Positions 8,647-18,729 of a stretch of DNA of 64,000 nt are shown one piece after another (positions within the stretch are counted from its first letter, which is position 1; every line of letters begins with the position of its first letter). Below the pieces are notes generated by a model that was given only the letters and a program-made list of their open reading frames with translations, did no database searches and was not told the origin of the DNA. Made by a program: the position numbers and the translations under genes. This DNA comes from Nannocystis sp. RBIL2 (GTDB taxonomy: Bacteria > Myxococcota_A > Polyangia > Nannocystales > Nannocystaceae): positions 2,380,151 through 2,444,150 of the forward strand of contig NZ_JAPNJW010000002.1 in NCBI RefSeq assembly GCF_026626745.1. Direction: 5' to 3'.

Positions 8647-8764
8647 GCGGCTGACCTCGGCCGGAGCGCCGCGCGGCGCGGGACCGTCCGTCCGCGGCGA
8701 TGGCATCGCGCAGCGGCAGCGCGCCGAGGTCGACGCGCGCCGACGCCGTCCTGAGAGCCGCGCC

Positions 8765-9133
8765 TCAGCCGCGCGAGGCGGTGACGCGCGGACAGCCGAC
8801 CTCGACCAGGTAGCCCTCGGGCGCCCGGCAGTAGGTGCGGGTGCTGCGGTTGTCGGTCTCGACGGGCGAGATCGGCAGGCCGGCCGCGGTCGCGCGGGCA
8901 TGCACCGCGTGGACGAGCGCGACGTCGTCGACGAGGAAGCCGACGTGGAACCCCTCGGGGTAAGCCACGGCCTCGCGGCGCTGCAGCACGAGGACGAAGC
9001 CTGCCCCGTCGCCGAGGATGGCGATCACCGGCGAGCGCCGGTTCGACTGCAGCTCGAGGCCGAAGATCTGCTCAAAGAATTCGACGCTGCGAGCGACGTC
9101 GGTGACCTGGAGATCGAGATGATTCAAGCGCAT
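8765..9133 (-). CDS. VOC family (glyoxalase/bleomycin-resistance fold) protein
   Basis: 122 residues, one full VOC domain: MRLNHLDLQVTDVARSVEFF at the start, a middle strand FHVGFLVDD, and a C-terminal GYLVEVG. The metal-ligand positions of the fold hold H5, H62 and E113. Substrates of single-domain VOC proteins vary from methylglyoxal adducts to aromatic diols and antibiotics, so no reaction is assigned. It is transcribed toward the halogenase-like gene and ends after a pair of hairpins. Confidence 0.8.
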   Translation of the reverse strand: MRLNHLDLQVTDVARSVEFFEQIFGLELQSNRRSPVIAILGDGAGFVLVLQRREAVAYPEGFHVGFLVDDVALVHAVHARATAAGLPISPVETDNRSTRTYCRAPEGYLVEVGCPRVTASRG

Positions 9134-9310
9134 GGTGAGCCTTTCGGGCGCGAAGCGCCCCGAAATGGCCGTGGGAACTCACCCTCGCGGGGGAACATCG
9201 ACCCGCAGGAGCGCGGGCTGACCGGGGCTCACCGAACCGGTCCACCTTTTTCGGCCGCGACGAATCTACCCGCTCCCCCCGCCTCCGCGCAAGGGTCGTG
9301 ACCGCCCGGT

Positions 9311-9342
9311 CCCGAAACATGTCCCCAAGGACATGTTTCGGG
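9311..9342. repeat. perfect 14-bp RCATGY hairpin
   Basis: CCCGAAACATGTCC pairs perfectly with GGACATGTTTCGGG around a CCAA loop. Its outer arms (CCCGAA/TTCGGG) differ from those at 8562 but are still complementary, so the secondary structure rather than the exact sequence appears to be kept. Unusually it lies between divergent genes. Confidence 0.75.
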
Positions 9343-9365
9343 CGAGCCACCCCGCCCACTGCCAC

Positions 9366-9393
9366 GCCACATGCCCGAAAGGACATGTCCGTG
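9366..9393. repeat. RCATGY hairpin
   Basis: CACATGCC and GGACATGTCCG flank a CGAAA loop; imperfect stem. It lies about 185 bases before the kinase start. Confidence 0.55.
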
Positions 9394-9576
9394 CCGTCGC
9401 ACGCAGCTTGCCGCCCGCTCATCGTTCACCGCGGGTCATGCCGGGCTGCGCTGCGGGAGTGACCGGGGGCCGCCGGCGCCATCTCGCTCCGAGTTGCCGG
9501 TTCAGGCCGAATACGCTGGCCCTCGCGCCGCCGGCCTCGACCGCCTCGCGTCACCTGAACTATCATCCGCCCCGGA

Positions 9577-12621
<3,045 letters not shown>

Positions 12622-12633
12622 CGCATCATCGCC

Positions 12634-12693
12634 TGTCCTTTGGAACATTTCTCCAAGGACATGTCCACCGAGACATGTCCTTCGAGACACACT
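12634..12693. repeat. RCATGY cluster between convergent genes
   Basis: Contains TGTCCTTTGG and CCAAGGACA arms around an AACATTTCT loop, then two further RCATGY cores ending TGTCCTTCGAGACA. It fills the gap between the kinase and sigma-factor 3' ends and may terminate both. Confidence 0.6.
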
Positions 12694-12696
12694 CCA

Positions 12697-13641
12697 TCAC
12701 CCCGACAGCAGCCGCTGCACGCTCACCTCGAGCATGCTGTCGATGAGCCGCATGATGCTCGCGTACTCGCCCTCGCTCAGGTGGAGCCGGCCGCGCAGCT
12801 GCTCGCGCGTGCCTGCCAGCAGCTCCTCGCGGCTGCGGGCGATCCACCGCGCCGCGGTCGCCCGGTGGACTCCCTGCAGCGCCCCGATCTGGTCGATGCT
12901 CAGGCGCTCCACCAGGTGCTGGCGCAGCGTGTTGCGCGAGCGTGGGTCGAGCTCGGCCAGCGCCGCCGCGAACGCCTGGCGGAACGCGTCGCGGTAGTGC
13001 CGCTTGAGGTAGTCGAGCTCGGGGTCGGTCGTCGTCGCCAGCTCCTCGAGGTTGGCGGCAGGCTCGCCCGTGTCGGCCACGATCCGCCGCGCCTGCGCGC
13101 GCTCGAGGTCGATGCCCGCGCGCACCACCGTCACCCGCACCCACGCTCGCAGCCCGCCCTGCCCGCTGAACTCGGCCAGCCGCGGCGGCAGCTCCCCGCG
13201 CGGCGCCAGCAGCTTCTCGAGCACCAGCTGGACCATGTCGTCGGCCCCCGGCCCGTCGCGGCGCGAGCGGACCGCCGCCGCCACGCTGACCCGCACGAAC
13301 CGCTCGGTGAACGCAGCGATCGCCCGGCGGTCGCCGTGGACGCACGCGCAGGCCAGATAGAGATCCTCGATCGCCATCGCCTCGAGCGCCGCCACGCGAT
13401 CGCCCTCGCCCGGCACGCGCGCCTCGAGGTGCGCCTGGAACATCGCCGGCGCCACCTCGAGGCCGGGCCAGGCCGCCGCCCCGCGGCTCACCGCGCGCGC
13501 GAGCGCGGCCGCGAGCTCGCGCGCATCGGCAGGCGGACTGGACGGGGGCGTGGACACGGCGCGGACGGCATCCTGCCACAATTCCGCCGCCCGGGAGCAC
13601 GGGGACCGCTCCGCGCGGGCGCTCCCCCCGTCCGCTGTCAC
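12697..13641 (-). CDS. sigma-70 family RNA polymerase sigma factor (TIGR03001-like)
   Basis: 314 residues, GTG start. It resembles the myxobacterial sigma family TIGR03001. The sigma-2-like region lies at about 90-150 (AIEDLYLACACVHGDRRAI, then DDMVQLVLEKLL) and the sigma-4 helix-turn-helix at about 225-285 (LDPRSRNTLRQHLVERLSI, then IGALQGVHRATAARWI). The first 75 residues are Ala/Pro-rich and not conserved-looking, so a later start is possible. It converges with a kinase carrying an anti-sigma-like zinc finger; pairing of this sigma type with kinases is common in myxobacteria. Target promoters are unknown. Confidence 0.85.
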   Translation of the reverse strand: MTADGGSARAERSPCSRAAELWQDAVRAVSTPPSSPPADARELAAALARAVSRGAAAWPGLEVAPAMFQAHLEARVPGEGDRVAALEAMAIEDLYLACACVHGDRRAIAAFTERFVRVSVAAAVRSRRDGPGADDMVQLVLEKLLAPRGELPPRLAEFSGQGGLRAWVRVTVVRAGIDLERAQARRIVADTGEPAANLEELATTTDPELDYLKRHYRDAFRQAFAAALAELDPRSRNTLRQHLVERLSIDQIGALQGVHRATAARWIARSREELLAGTREQLRGRLHLSEGEYASIMRLIDSMLEVSVQRLLSG

Positions 13642-13675
13642 GATCCCGGTGGGATCGCCGACCTCGCCGCCGCGG

Positions 13676-14764
13676 TCATTGCTTGACGACCTCGATCGTG
13701 TAGCTGCCGTTGCTGGCGCCGATGTTGCGGGCGACGATGAAGAACACCCCCGGCTGGGTGGTGATCACCGCGCTCTCCGCCTGACCGATGCCGAACATGT
13801 TCACGGTGCCGAACTCGGACGCGTCGGCCTGGTAGAAGTCGAGCTGGATGTCGTCGTCCGGGTCGGGCGTGGCGATCACCGCGTAGTCGCCGGCGATGGC
13901 GATGTTGACCAGGAACAGGTCGGCGTCGGTCTTGGTCTGGAATGTGCGCGAGACCTTGTCGCCGGCCTGCAGCACCTCGTCGTCCTTGTCGGCGCCGAAC
14001 GTCATGTCGCCCGCGCACGCGTACTGGTCGACCGCCACCTGCACGCACAGGCCGGTCACTCCCTGCGCGCCGCAGTCGTTGGCGACGTTCTGCGTGCACG
14101 ACACGGTGCACATGTCGAACCCGCCGACCAGGCACAGGCCGCTCGCGCACTCTTCCCCCGCCTTGCAGCTCTCACCGAACTGCTTGCTGCCGTTGCACGT
14201 GAAGCCGTCGCCGGTGAAGCCGTCCTCGCAGGCACACTTGTAGCCGCCGTCCTGGTTGGTGCAGGACGCGTTCGGGCTGCACATGTCGAGGTCTTCGTTG
14301 CACTCGTCGACGTCGGAGCAGGTGAAGCCGTTGCCCTTGTAGCCCTCGTTGCAGGCGCAGTCGTAGCCGCCGGGCGTGTTGGAGCAGGTCGCGTCGACGG
14401 CGCAGTCGTTCTTGCCCGCGCACTCGTCGAGGTCGGCGCAGGTCTGCCCGTCGCCCTCGAAGCCCTCGTCGCACACGCACGTGTCGCCGCGGCAGCTCGC
14501 GTTCTCGCCGCAGGCGTCGCACGGATCGACCGCGTTGGTGGTGCTGGTGGTGGTCGGGTCGTCGGGCGTCCCGGTGGTGGTGGTGTCGTCGCTCGTCGTG
14601 GCGTCTTCGCCCGTCGTGGTCTGCGGCGAGGTCTCGCTGGTCGGCCCGGGGTCGGTCGCGGTGACGCCGGCCGTGGCGGTGAGGGGGTCGCTGCCGCTGT
14701 CGCCGCAAGCGGCGAGGGCGAGGGTGAGCAGCGAGGTCGAGAAAGTGCGCGATGCGGAATTCAT
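13676..14764 (-). CDS. lipoprotein with EGF-like repeats
   Basis: 362 residues from the ATG that gives MNSASRTFSTSLLTLALAAC, a lipoprotein signal with Cys20. A Thr/Asp/Pro-rich linker follows (about 25-78). Three EGF-like modules follow (about 80-200), including the calcium-binding type DLDECAGKNDCAVDATCSN and DVDECNEDLDMC. A Cys-rich segment (about 205-260) precedes a C-terminal beta-sandwich that looks like a bacterial pre-peptidase C-terminal domain (VSRTFQTKTDADLFLVNI through SYTIEVVK). It is expected on the cell surface, perhaps for adhesion or binding. No catalytic residues seen. Confidence 0.85.
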   Translation of the reverse strand: MNSASRTFSTSLLTLALAACGDSGSDPLTATAGVTATDPGPTSETSPQTTTGEDATTSDDTTTTGTPDDPTTTSTTNAVDPCDACGENASCRGDTCVCDEGFEGDGQTCADLDECAGKNDCAVDATCSNTPGGYDCACNEGYKGNGFTCSDVDECNEDLDMCSPNASCTNQDGGYKCACEDGFTGDGFTCNGSKQFGESCKAGEECASGLCLVGGFDMCTVSCTQNVANDCGAQGVTGLCVQVAVDQYACAGDMTFGADKDDEVLQAGDKVSRTFQTKTDADLFLVNIAIAGDYAVIATPDPDDDIQLDFYQADASEFGTVNMFGIGQAESAVITTQPGVFFIVARNIGASNGSYTIEVVKQ

Positions 14765-14925
14765 CTCGCAGGAGAAGGACGAGCCCTTCCCGCCCAGGTC
14801 GCACGCGCCCGACGACAATTTTCAGCCCTTCTTCATATGAGGAACCACCCGCGCAGCGCCGAGCAGGCCCGACCTCGCCGAGTCCATGCCCGCAGGGCCA
14901 ATCGAGCTCGGCAGCGCCTTGCCCC

Positions 14926-14962
14926 GAGGACATGCCCGAAAGCACATGCCCTCGAGGCCAGC
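14926..14962. repeat. RCATGY hairpin at gene 3' end
   Basis: GAGGACATGCCC and GCACATGCCCTC are imperfect arms around GAAA. It lies 4 bases after the stop of the M15-like peptidase gene (minus strand), a terminator position. Confidence 0.6.
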
Positions 14963-14965
14963 CGC

Positions 14966-15568
14966 TCACCGCACGAAGTTGAGATGATAGTGCGGCGTGC
15001 TCGTGCGACTCTCGTCGACCACCGCGATCCCGCGGGCCTTCGCCAGCTTCTTCAGGATCGCCCGCTCGCGCTTGTCGAGGTCGAGGCAGCGGACGTCGAC
15101 CGCCCCCTCGCGCAGGTGCTTCGACACGTAGTCGCCCGCGGCCACCTGGGTGCGGATCACCGCAGTCAGGGCCGCCAGCGCCGCCGCCCGTCCGGCCTCG
15201 CGCGCCTTCGCGTAGGCCTCCGCGACCGCCCTGGCCGCCGACTTGTTGGCGTAGTTGCGGACCACGTCGTCGCCGCGCTCGAGGTTGCGGAGCATCAGCT
15301 CCGCCTGCACCTCGGGCCGCCGCGTGCCGTCGGTGATCACCAGCGGCTTGCCGGTCGCCCGCCGAAACGCCGCCGCCAGCTCGGCCAGCCGCGCCTCGAT
15401 CGCCGGCGGCACCTCCACCCCCGGCGTCCGCGAGTAATCACCGCTCGCCTCGTCGCTCGCCCCCTCGCTCGCGCGCACGACCTCGCCCGCCGCCGCCTCG
15501 CCGCTCGCGGGTTCGCCCGTCAGCGCCACGAGCAGCGCGATCCATGTGCCGGTCATCCCCGCGACCAT
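14966..15568 (-). CDS. secreted M15-like peptidase (DD-carboxypeptidase fold)
   Basis: 200 residues with an N-terminal hydrophobic segment (GTWIALLVALTGEPASG) that should export it. The catalytic part resembles M15/VanY-type zinc peptidases: SKHLREGAVD (H151, D158) stands for the SxHxxGxAxD box, with Gly shifted by one place, and PHYHLNF near the C-terminus gives the third ligand (H195, with H193 beside it). Family members cut D-Ala-D-Ala or other peptidoglycan bonds. The shifted Gly and the inserted helical segment (about 105-145) make the exact activity uncertain. A second Met at residue 5 could be the true start. Confidence 0.75.
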   Translation of the reverse strand: MVAGMTGTWIALLVALTGEPASGEAAAGEVVRASEGASDEASGDYSRTPGVEVPPAIEARLAELAAAFRRATGKPLVITDGTRRPEVQAELMLRNLERGDDVVRNYANKSAARAVAEAYAKAREAGRAAALAALTAVIRTQVAAGDYVSKHLREGAVDVRCLDLDKRERAILKKLAKARGIAVVDESRTSTPHYHLNFVR

Positions 15569-15670
15569 ACCTCACCTGTCGAGCTGCCCCACGGCCCGTC
15601 GCGCGCTTTCGCGCCCTCGTCGCCTTGCCTTGCCTTGTTAAATCGGCCCCGACCTGTTTACCCTGCCCTC

Positions 15671-16174
15671 GTGATCGCGCGATCGCTCCTCGTCCTCGCC
15701 CTCCTGGCCGCCTGCGGCTCCGAAGCGGCCAAGACCGCCCCCGCGCCGGCAGCCGAGCCGCCCGCCAAGGCCGCCGAGCCGCCCGCCAAGGCCCAGCCGT
15801 ACGCCGAGCCCAAGCTGAACCCGCCTGCCCCGCCCGCCGGCGCCGCCCTGCTGCCCGACCGCAAGAAGCCGATCTACGTCCAGCGCTGCGACGAAGGCCA
15901 CGCCTGCCCCGACAAGCTGCAGCCGGCCGGCGAGACCCATTGCCGCGACCTCGAGCTCGGCGGCTTCAAGCACTGGCGCCTGCCCGACCGCGACGAGGTC
16001 AAGCGCTTCGGCGAGATCGCCGACCTCGAGCAGGCGGAGGGCTTCCACTGGACCCGCACCGCCTTCGCCGAGGACGCCGCGCAGGCCTGGATCGTCGACC
16101 CGAAGTCGGGCCAGGAGACCACCATCCCGCGCGACCGCAAGCCGTTCCGCGTCCGCTGCGTGTTCGAGCCGTGA
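15671..16174 (+). CDS. lipoprotein with DUF1566 (Lcl-type) domain
   Basis: 167 residues with a GTG start directly before a lipoprotein signal (IARSLLVLALLAACGSE, Cys15). An Ala/Pro/Lys-rich linker runs to about residue 50. The C-terminal domain has the DUF1566 pattern: a CRDLELGGFKHWRLPDRDEV core, then FHWTRTAFAEDAAQAWIV and a closing VRCVF. In this family the fold resembles C-type lectins, and some members bind extracellular matrix. The partner here is unknown. The next lipoprotein gene starts 75 bases downstream on the same strand and may be cotranscribed. Confidence 0.82.
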   Translation: MIARSLLVLALLAACGSEAAKTAPAPAAEPPAKAAEPPAKAQPYAEPKLNPPAPPAGAALLPDRKKPIYVQRCDEGHACPDKLQPAGETHCRDLELGGFKHWRLPDRDEVKRFGEIADLEQAEGFHWTRTAFAEDAAQAWIVDPKSGQETTIPRDRKPFRVRCVFEP

Positions 16175-16248
16175 CGCCCAGGCCGCCGCCCTCGGGGCGC
16201 TTCGCGCGGCGTTCGAGCCGCGCGCCCGGGCCTGCTATCGTCGCCGGC

Positions 16249-16755
16249 GTGCGCCGCCTCGCCGTCGTCCTCGCCCTCGCCGCCTGTCGCCCGCCGTCGC
16301 TGCCGGCGGTGACCGACGGCGACACCGGAGGCGCGACCACGACGCCCGGCAGCGGCAGCTCGAGCACCACGGGCTGCATGCAGAGCGGCGACTGCGAGAC
16401 CGACGCGATCTGCGTCGCCGACTACGGCCAGACCACCGGCGAGCTCGGCGGGGAGCGCGGTCCGGCCGCGTGCGCCGACGAGAGCGCCTGCATCGGCGCG
16501 CTCGACCTCACGCGCTGGTGCTTCGATCACCAGTCCTGCTGCGGCGACCTGCGCTGCCGCACCGCCGACGGCATCTGCGAGCCACCTGACCTCGGGGTCA
16601 CCACCGGCGCGACCACGAGCGACGGCGACACCACCACCACGACCGGCGACACCACCACCACCGGCGACACCACCACGACCGGCGACACCACCACCACCAC
16701 CGGCGACACCACCACCACGGGCTCGACCTCGAGCAGCTCGACGACCACGGGTTGA
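16249..16755 (+). CDS. Cys-rich lipoprotein with Thr-repeat tail
   Basis: 168 residues, GTG start giving RRLAVVLALAAC (lipobox Cys13). The middle part (about 45-115) contains ten Cys and resembles small disulfide-rich modules seen in myxobacterial lipoproteins. The C-terminal third is an imperfect repeat of GDTTTT/GDTTTTT followed by SSSS, encoded by a DNA minisatellite (16624-16719). In other lipoproteins of this window the Thr-rich linker comes right after the lipid Cys; here it is at the C-terminus. Function unknown. Confidence 0.8.
   Translation: MRRLAVVLALAACRPPSLPAVTDGDTGGATTTPGSGSSSTTGCMQSGDCETDAICVADYGQTTGELGGERGPAACADESACIGALDLTRWCFDHQSCCGDLRCRTADGICEPPDLGVTTGATTSDGDTTTTTGDTTTTGDTTTTGDTTTTTGDTTTTGSTSSSSTTTG
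16624..16719. repeat. GDTTTT-coding minisatellite
   Basis: Six imperfect units of 15 or 18 bases starting GGCGACACCACC, inside the lipoprotein gene and in frame. Unit number could vary between strains by slippage without breaking the frame. Confidence 0.9.
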
Positions 16756-16855
16756 CGTCGCCGACGATCGACCTCGCGCCTCGAGACCGGCGCACACGAG
16801 TTCGCGGGCGGGCGACCTCAGGTCAGCTCGCCGGCCGCGCGCCCGGCGCTCGGGC

Positions 16856-17473
16856 TCAACCGACCCGGTAGTTGTGGGCCAGCCGCACGTACTTGTGCGC
16901 CAGGCCACGGTGCATCGCCTCGTCGGCGGCCGTCAGCGTGCGGATCACCTTGCCGGGGGCTCCGAGCACGAGCGAGTGCGGCGGCACCACGGTGCCGGCG
17001 GTGACCAGCGCGCCGGCGCCGACGATCGAGCCCTCGCCGATCACCGCGCCGTCGAGGATGGTCGCCTGGATCCCGACCAGCGTGCCGCCGCCGATCCGGC
17101 AGCCGTGGACGACCGCTCGGTGGCCGATCACGACCTCTTCGGCGACGAAGGTCGGATCGTTGTCGCCGAGGTGGATCACCGTGCCGTCCTGCACATTGCT
17201 GCGCTCGCGGATCTCGACGCGGTTCACGTCGCCGCGCAGGACGCAGCCGTACCAGACGCTCACGTCGTCGGCGAGCACCACCTCGCCGATCACGGCCGCG
17301 CCTGCGGCAATCCTGACGCGCTGCCCCACCTCGGGCGCGCGGTCGAGATAGCGCTCGACGATGGCCCCCGGAAAGCGGGCCCGCAGGGCGCTGGCGCGGT
17401 CCTCGGCCGCCGCGGCACCCGCCGGCGGAGCTTCCACGCACACCACGGAATCCACCACTGTTCGCGACGCCAT
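16856..17473 (-). CDS. gamma-class carbonic anhydrase-like hexapeptide protein
   Basis: 205 residues. After an N-terminal extension of about 45 residues comes a left-handed beta-helix of hexapeptide repeats (IGEVVLADDVSVWYGCVLRG and onward). The three zinc ligands of gamma carbonic anhydrases are in place: H101 (TVIHLGDN), H118 (VIGHRAV) and H123 (VVHGC). It ends with the usual C-terminal helix. Family members hydrate CO2 or bind CoA compounds; YrdA/CaiE-type members often show little activity, so metal binding is likely but catalysis is not certain. Divergent from the histone-like gene. Confidence 0.85.
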   Translation of the reverse strand: MASRTVVDSVVCVEAPPAGAAAAEDRASALRARFPGAIVERYLDRAPEVGQRVRIAAGAAVIGEVVLADDVSVWYGCVLRGDVNRVEIRERSNVQDGTVIHLGDNDPTFVAEEVVIGHRAVVHGCRIGGGTLVGIQATILDGAVIGEGSIVGAGALVTAGTVVPPHSLVLGAPGKVIRTLTAADEAMHRGLAHKYVRLAHNYRVG

Positions 17474-17543
17474 GACGGCCCGAAGTCTACCCCTCTCGCT
17501 CGAGGGCTTGCCATCCCCGCGTACGATCGCGTAGAAAAGCCCC

Positions 17544-18728
17544 GTGGCAGCGTCGACGCGATCCAAACCCGCCAAAAAGGCCACCAAGGCCACGGCCGCC
17601 AAGAGCACCAGCGCCAAGAAGGCCAGCGCCAAGGTAGCGCCCAAGAAGGCTCCCGCCCCGGCCAAGAAGGTCGCCGCCGCGAAGCCCGCCGAGAAGCCGG
17701 CCAAGGCGGCCAAGCCCGCCAAGGTCGCCGCCAAGGCGACCCCGGCCAAGCCCGCCAAGCCCACCAAGCCGGCGGTCGAGGAGCCGAAGAAGGCCGCCAA
17801 GGCCAAGCCAGCCGCCAAGACCGAGGCCAAGGCCAAGGTGCCGGCCAAGGCCGCCAAGGCCAAGCCGGCCGAGGTCGCCAAGCCCGCGCGCAAGCCGGCC
17901 AAGGCCCGCGAGCCCGAGTTCGAGGACGAGGACGAGGTCGAAGCCGAGGTCGAGACCGACGAGGAGATCGACGAGGTCGAGGCCGAGGGCGAGGATGAAG
18001 GCGCCGACATCGATGACGAGGGCGCCGAGGCCGGCGGCGGCAACGAGCTCGACGAGGCCGCGCTGACCCGCGCCACCCCCGCCGCGCCCGCTGCGCCGCT
18101 GTCCCCGCTCACGCTTCAGCCCGCCGTCCCGCCGGCCGAGCGCAAGAAGAGCGTCCTGGAGATCGCCGAGGAGGACGACGAGTTCGATGACGAGCCGCCG
18201 CCGCCCAGCCTCGAGAACCTGGGCGGCCTGCTGCAGCGGATCCACCACCTCGCGCAGTTCGGCACCGAGGTCGAGATCCGCGAGGAGCTGCCGCCGCTGG
18301 TCGAGCTGCTCGAGCAGATCGAGGACCCGGCCGTGCTGCCGCGCCTGCTCGACCTGCTCGAGGACAACGACCCGCACGGGGTCTACTGGAACATTCTCTA
18401 CGTCCTCGAGAAGTTCGACCAGTACCTCGGCGTGCTCCTGGGCGGCCTGCCCTCGCTCTACCACCGCGCGCCGGAGTGGGCCTACACCTGCGTGATCCGG
18501 ATCCTCCGCACCCGCGGCGACGAGGACGATTGCACCGCGCAGTTCGAGCAGATCATCAACAACGGCCCGGCCGACACCCGCACGCTGATGCTGCAGATCC
18601 TCCGCGAGCTCAGCGAGCACCCCGAGACCGACCCCGACCAGCGGCAGAACATCGCCCGCACGATCACTGCGATCGGCGGCGACACCCCCGTCGCCGACAA
18701 GGCACCCGAGCCGGCGCCGGCGAGCTGA
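17544..18728 (+). CDS. histone H1-like tail fused to helical (Imm30-like) domain
   Basis: 394 residues, GTG start. Residues 1-120 are a Lys/Ala/Pro-rich tail with repeated KPAK and KAAK units, like eukaryotic histone H1 or bacterial AlgP/HU-tail sequences, and probably bind DNA or RNA. Residues about 123-165 are strongly acidic (EFEDEDEVEAEVETDEE and onward). After a linker, residues about 222-360 form an all-helical domain with leucine pairs, DPAVLPRLLDLLEDND, YHRAPEWAY and CVIRILRTR; this pattern recalls the Imm30 immunity family or HEAT-like repeats. The stop is one base before the start of the Lon-like protease gene, so the two are almost surely coexpressed. The role is not known; a nucleoid-associated adaptor or substrate for the protease is speculation. 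Confidence 0.78.
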   Translation: MAASTRSKPAKKATKATAAKSTSAKKASAKVAPKKAPAPAKKVAAAKPAEKPAKAAKPAKVAAKATPAKPAKPTKPAVEEPKKAAKAKPAAKTEAKAKVPAKAAKAKPAEVAKPARKPAKAREPEFEDEDEVEAEVETDEEIDEVEAEGEDEGADIDDEGAEAGGGNELDEAALTRATPAAPAAPLSPLTLQPAVPPAERKKSVLEIAEEDDEFDDEPPPPSLENLGGLLQRIHHLAQFGTEVEIREELPPLVELLEQIEDPAVLPRLLDLLEDNDPHGVYWNILYVLEKFDQYLGVLLGGLPSLYHRAPEWAYTCVIRILRTRGDEDDCTAQFEQIINNGPADTRTLMLQILRELSEHPETDPDQRQNIARTITAIGGDTPVADKAPEPAPAS

Positions 18729-18729
18729 G

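Larger units (their letters stand above)
9134..9576. other. gene-free divergent region
   Basis: 443 bases between the VOC gene and a kinase gene, expected to hold both promoters. Apart from two RCATGY elements (9311-9342 and 9366-9393) I see no gene or clear regulatory motif. Confidence 0.55.
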
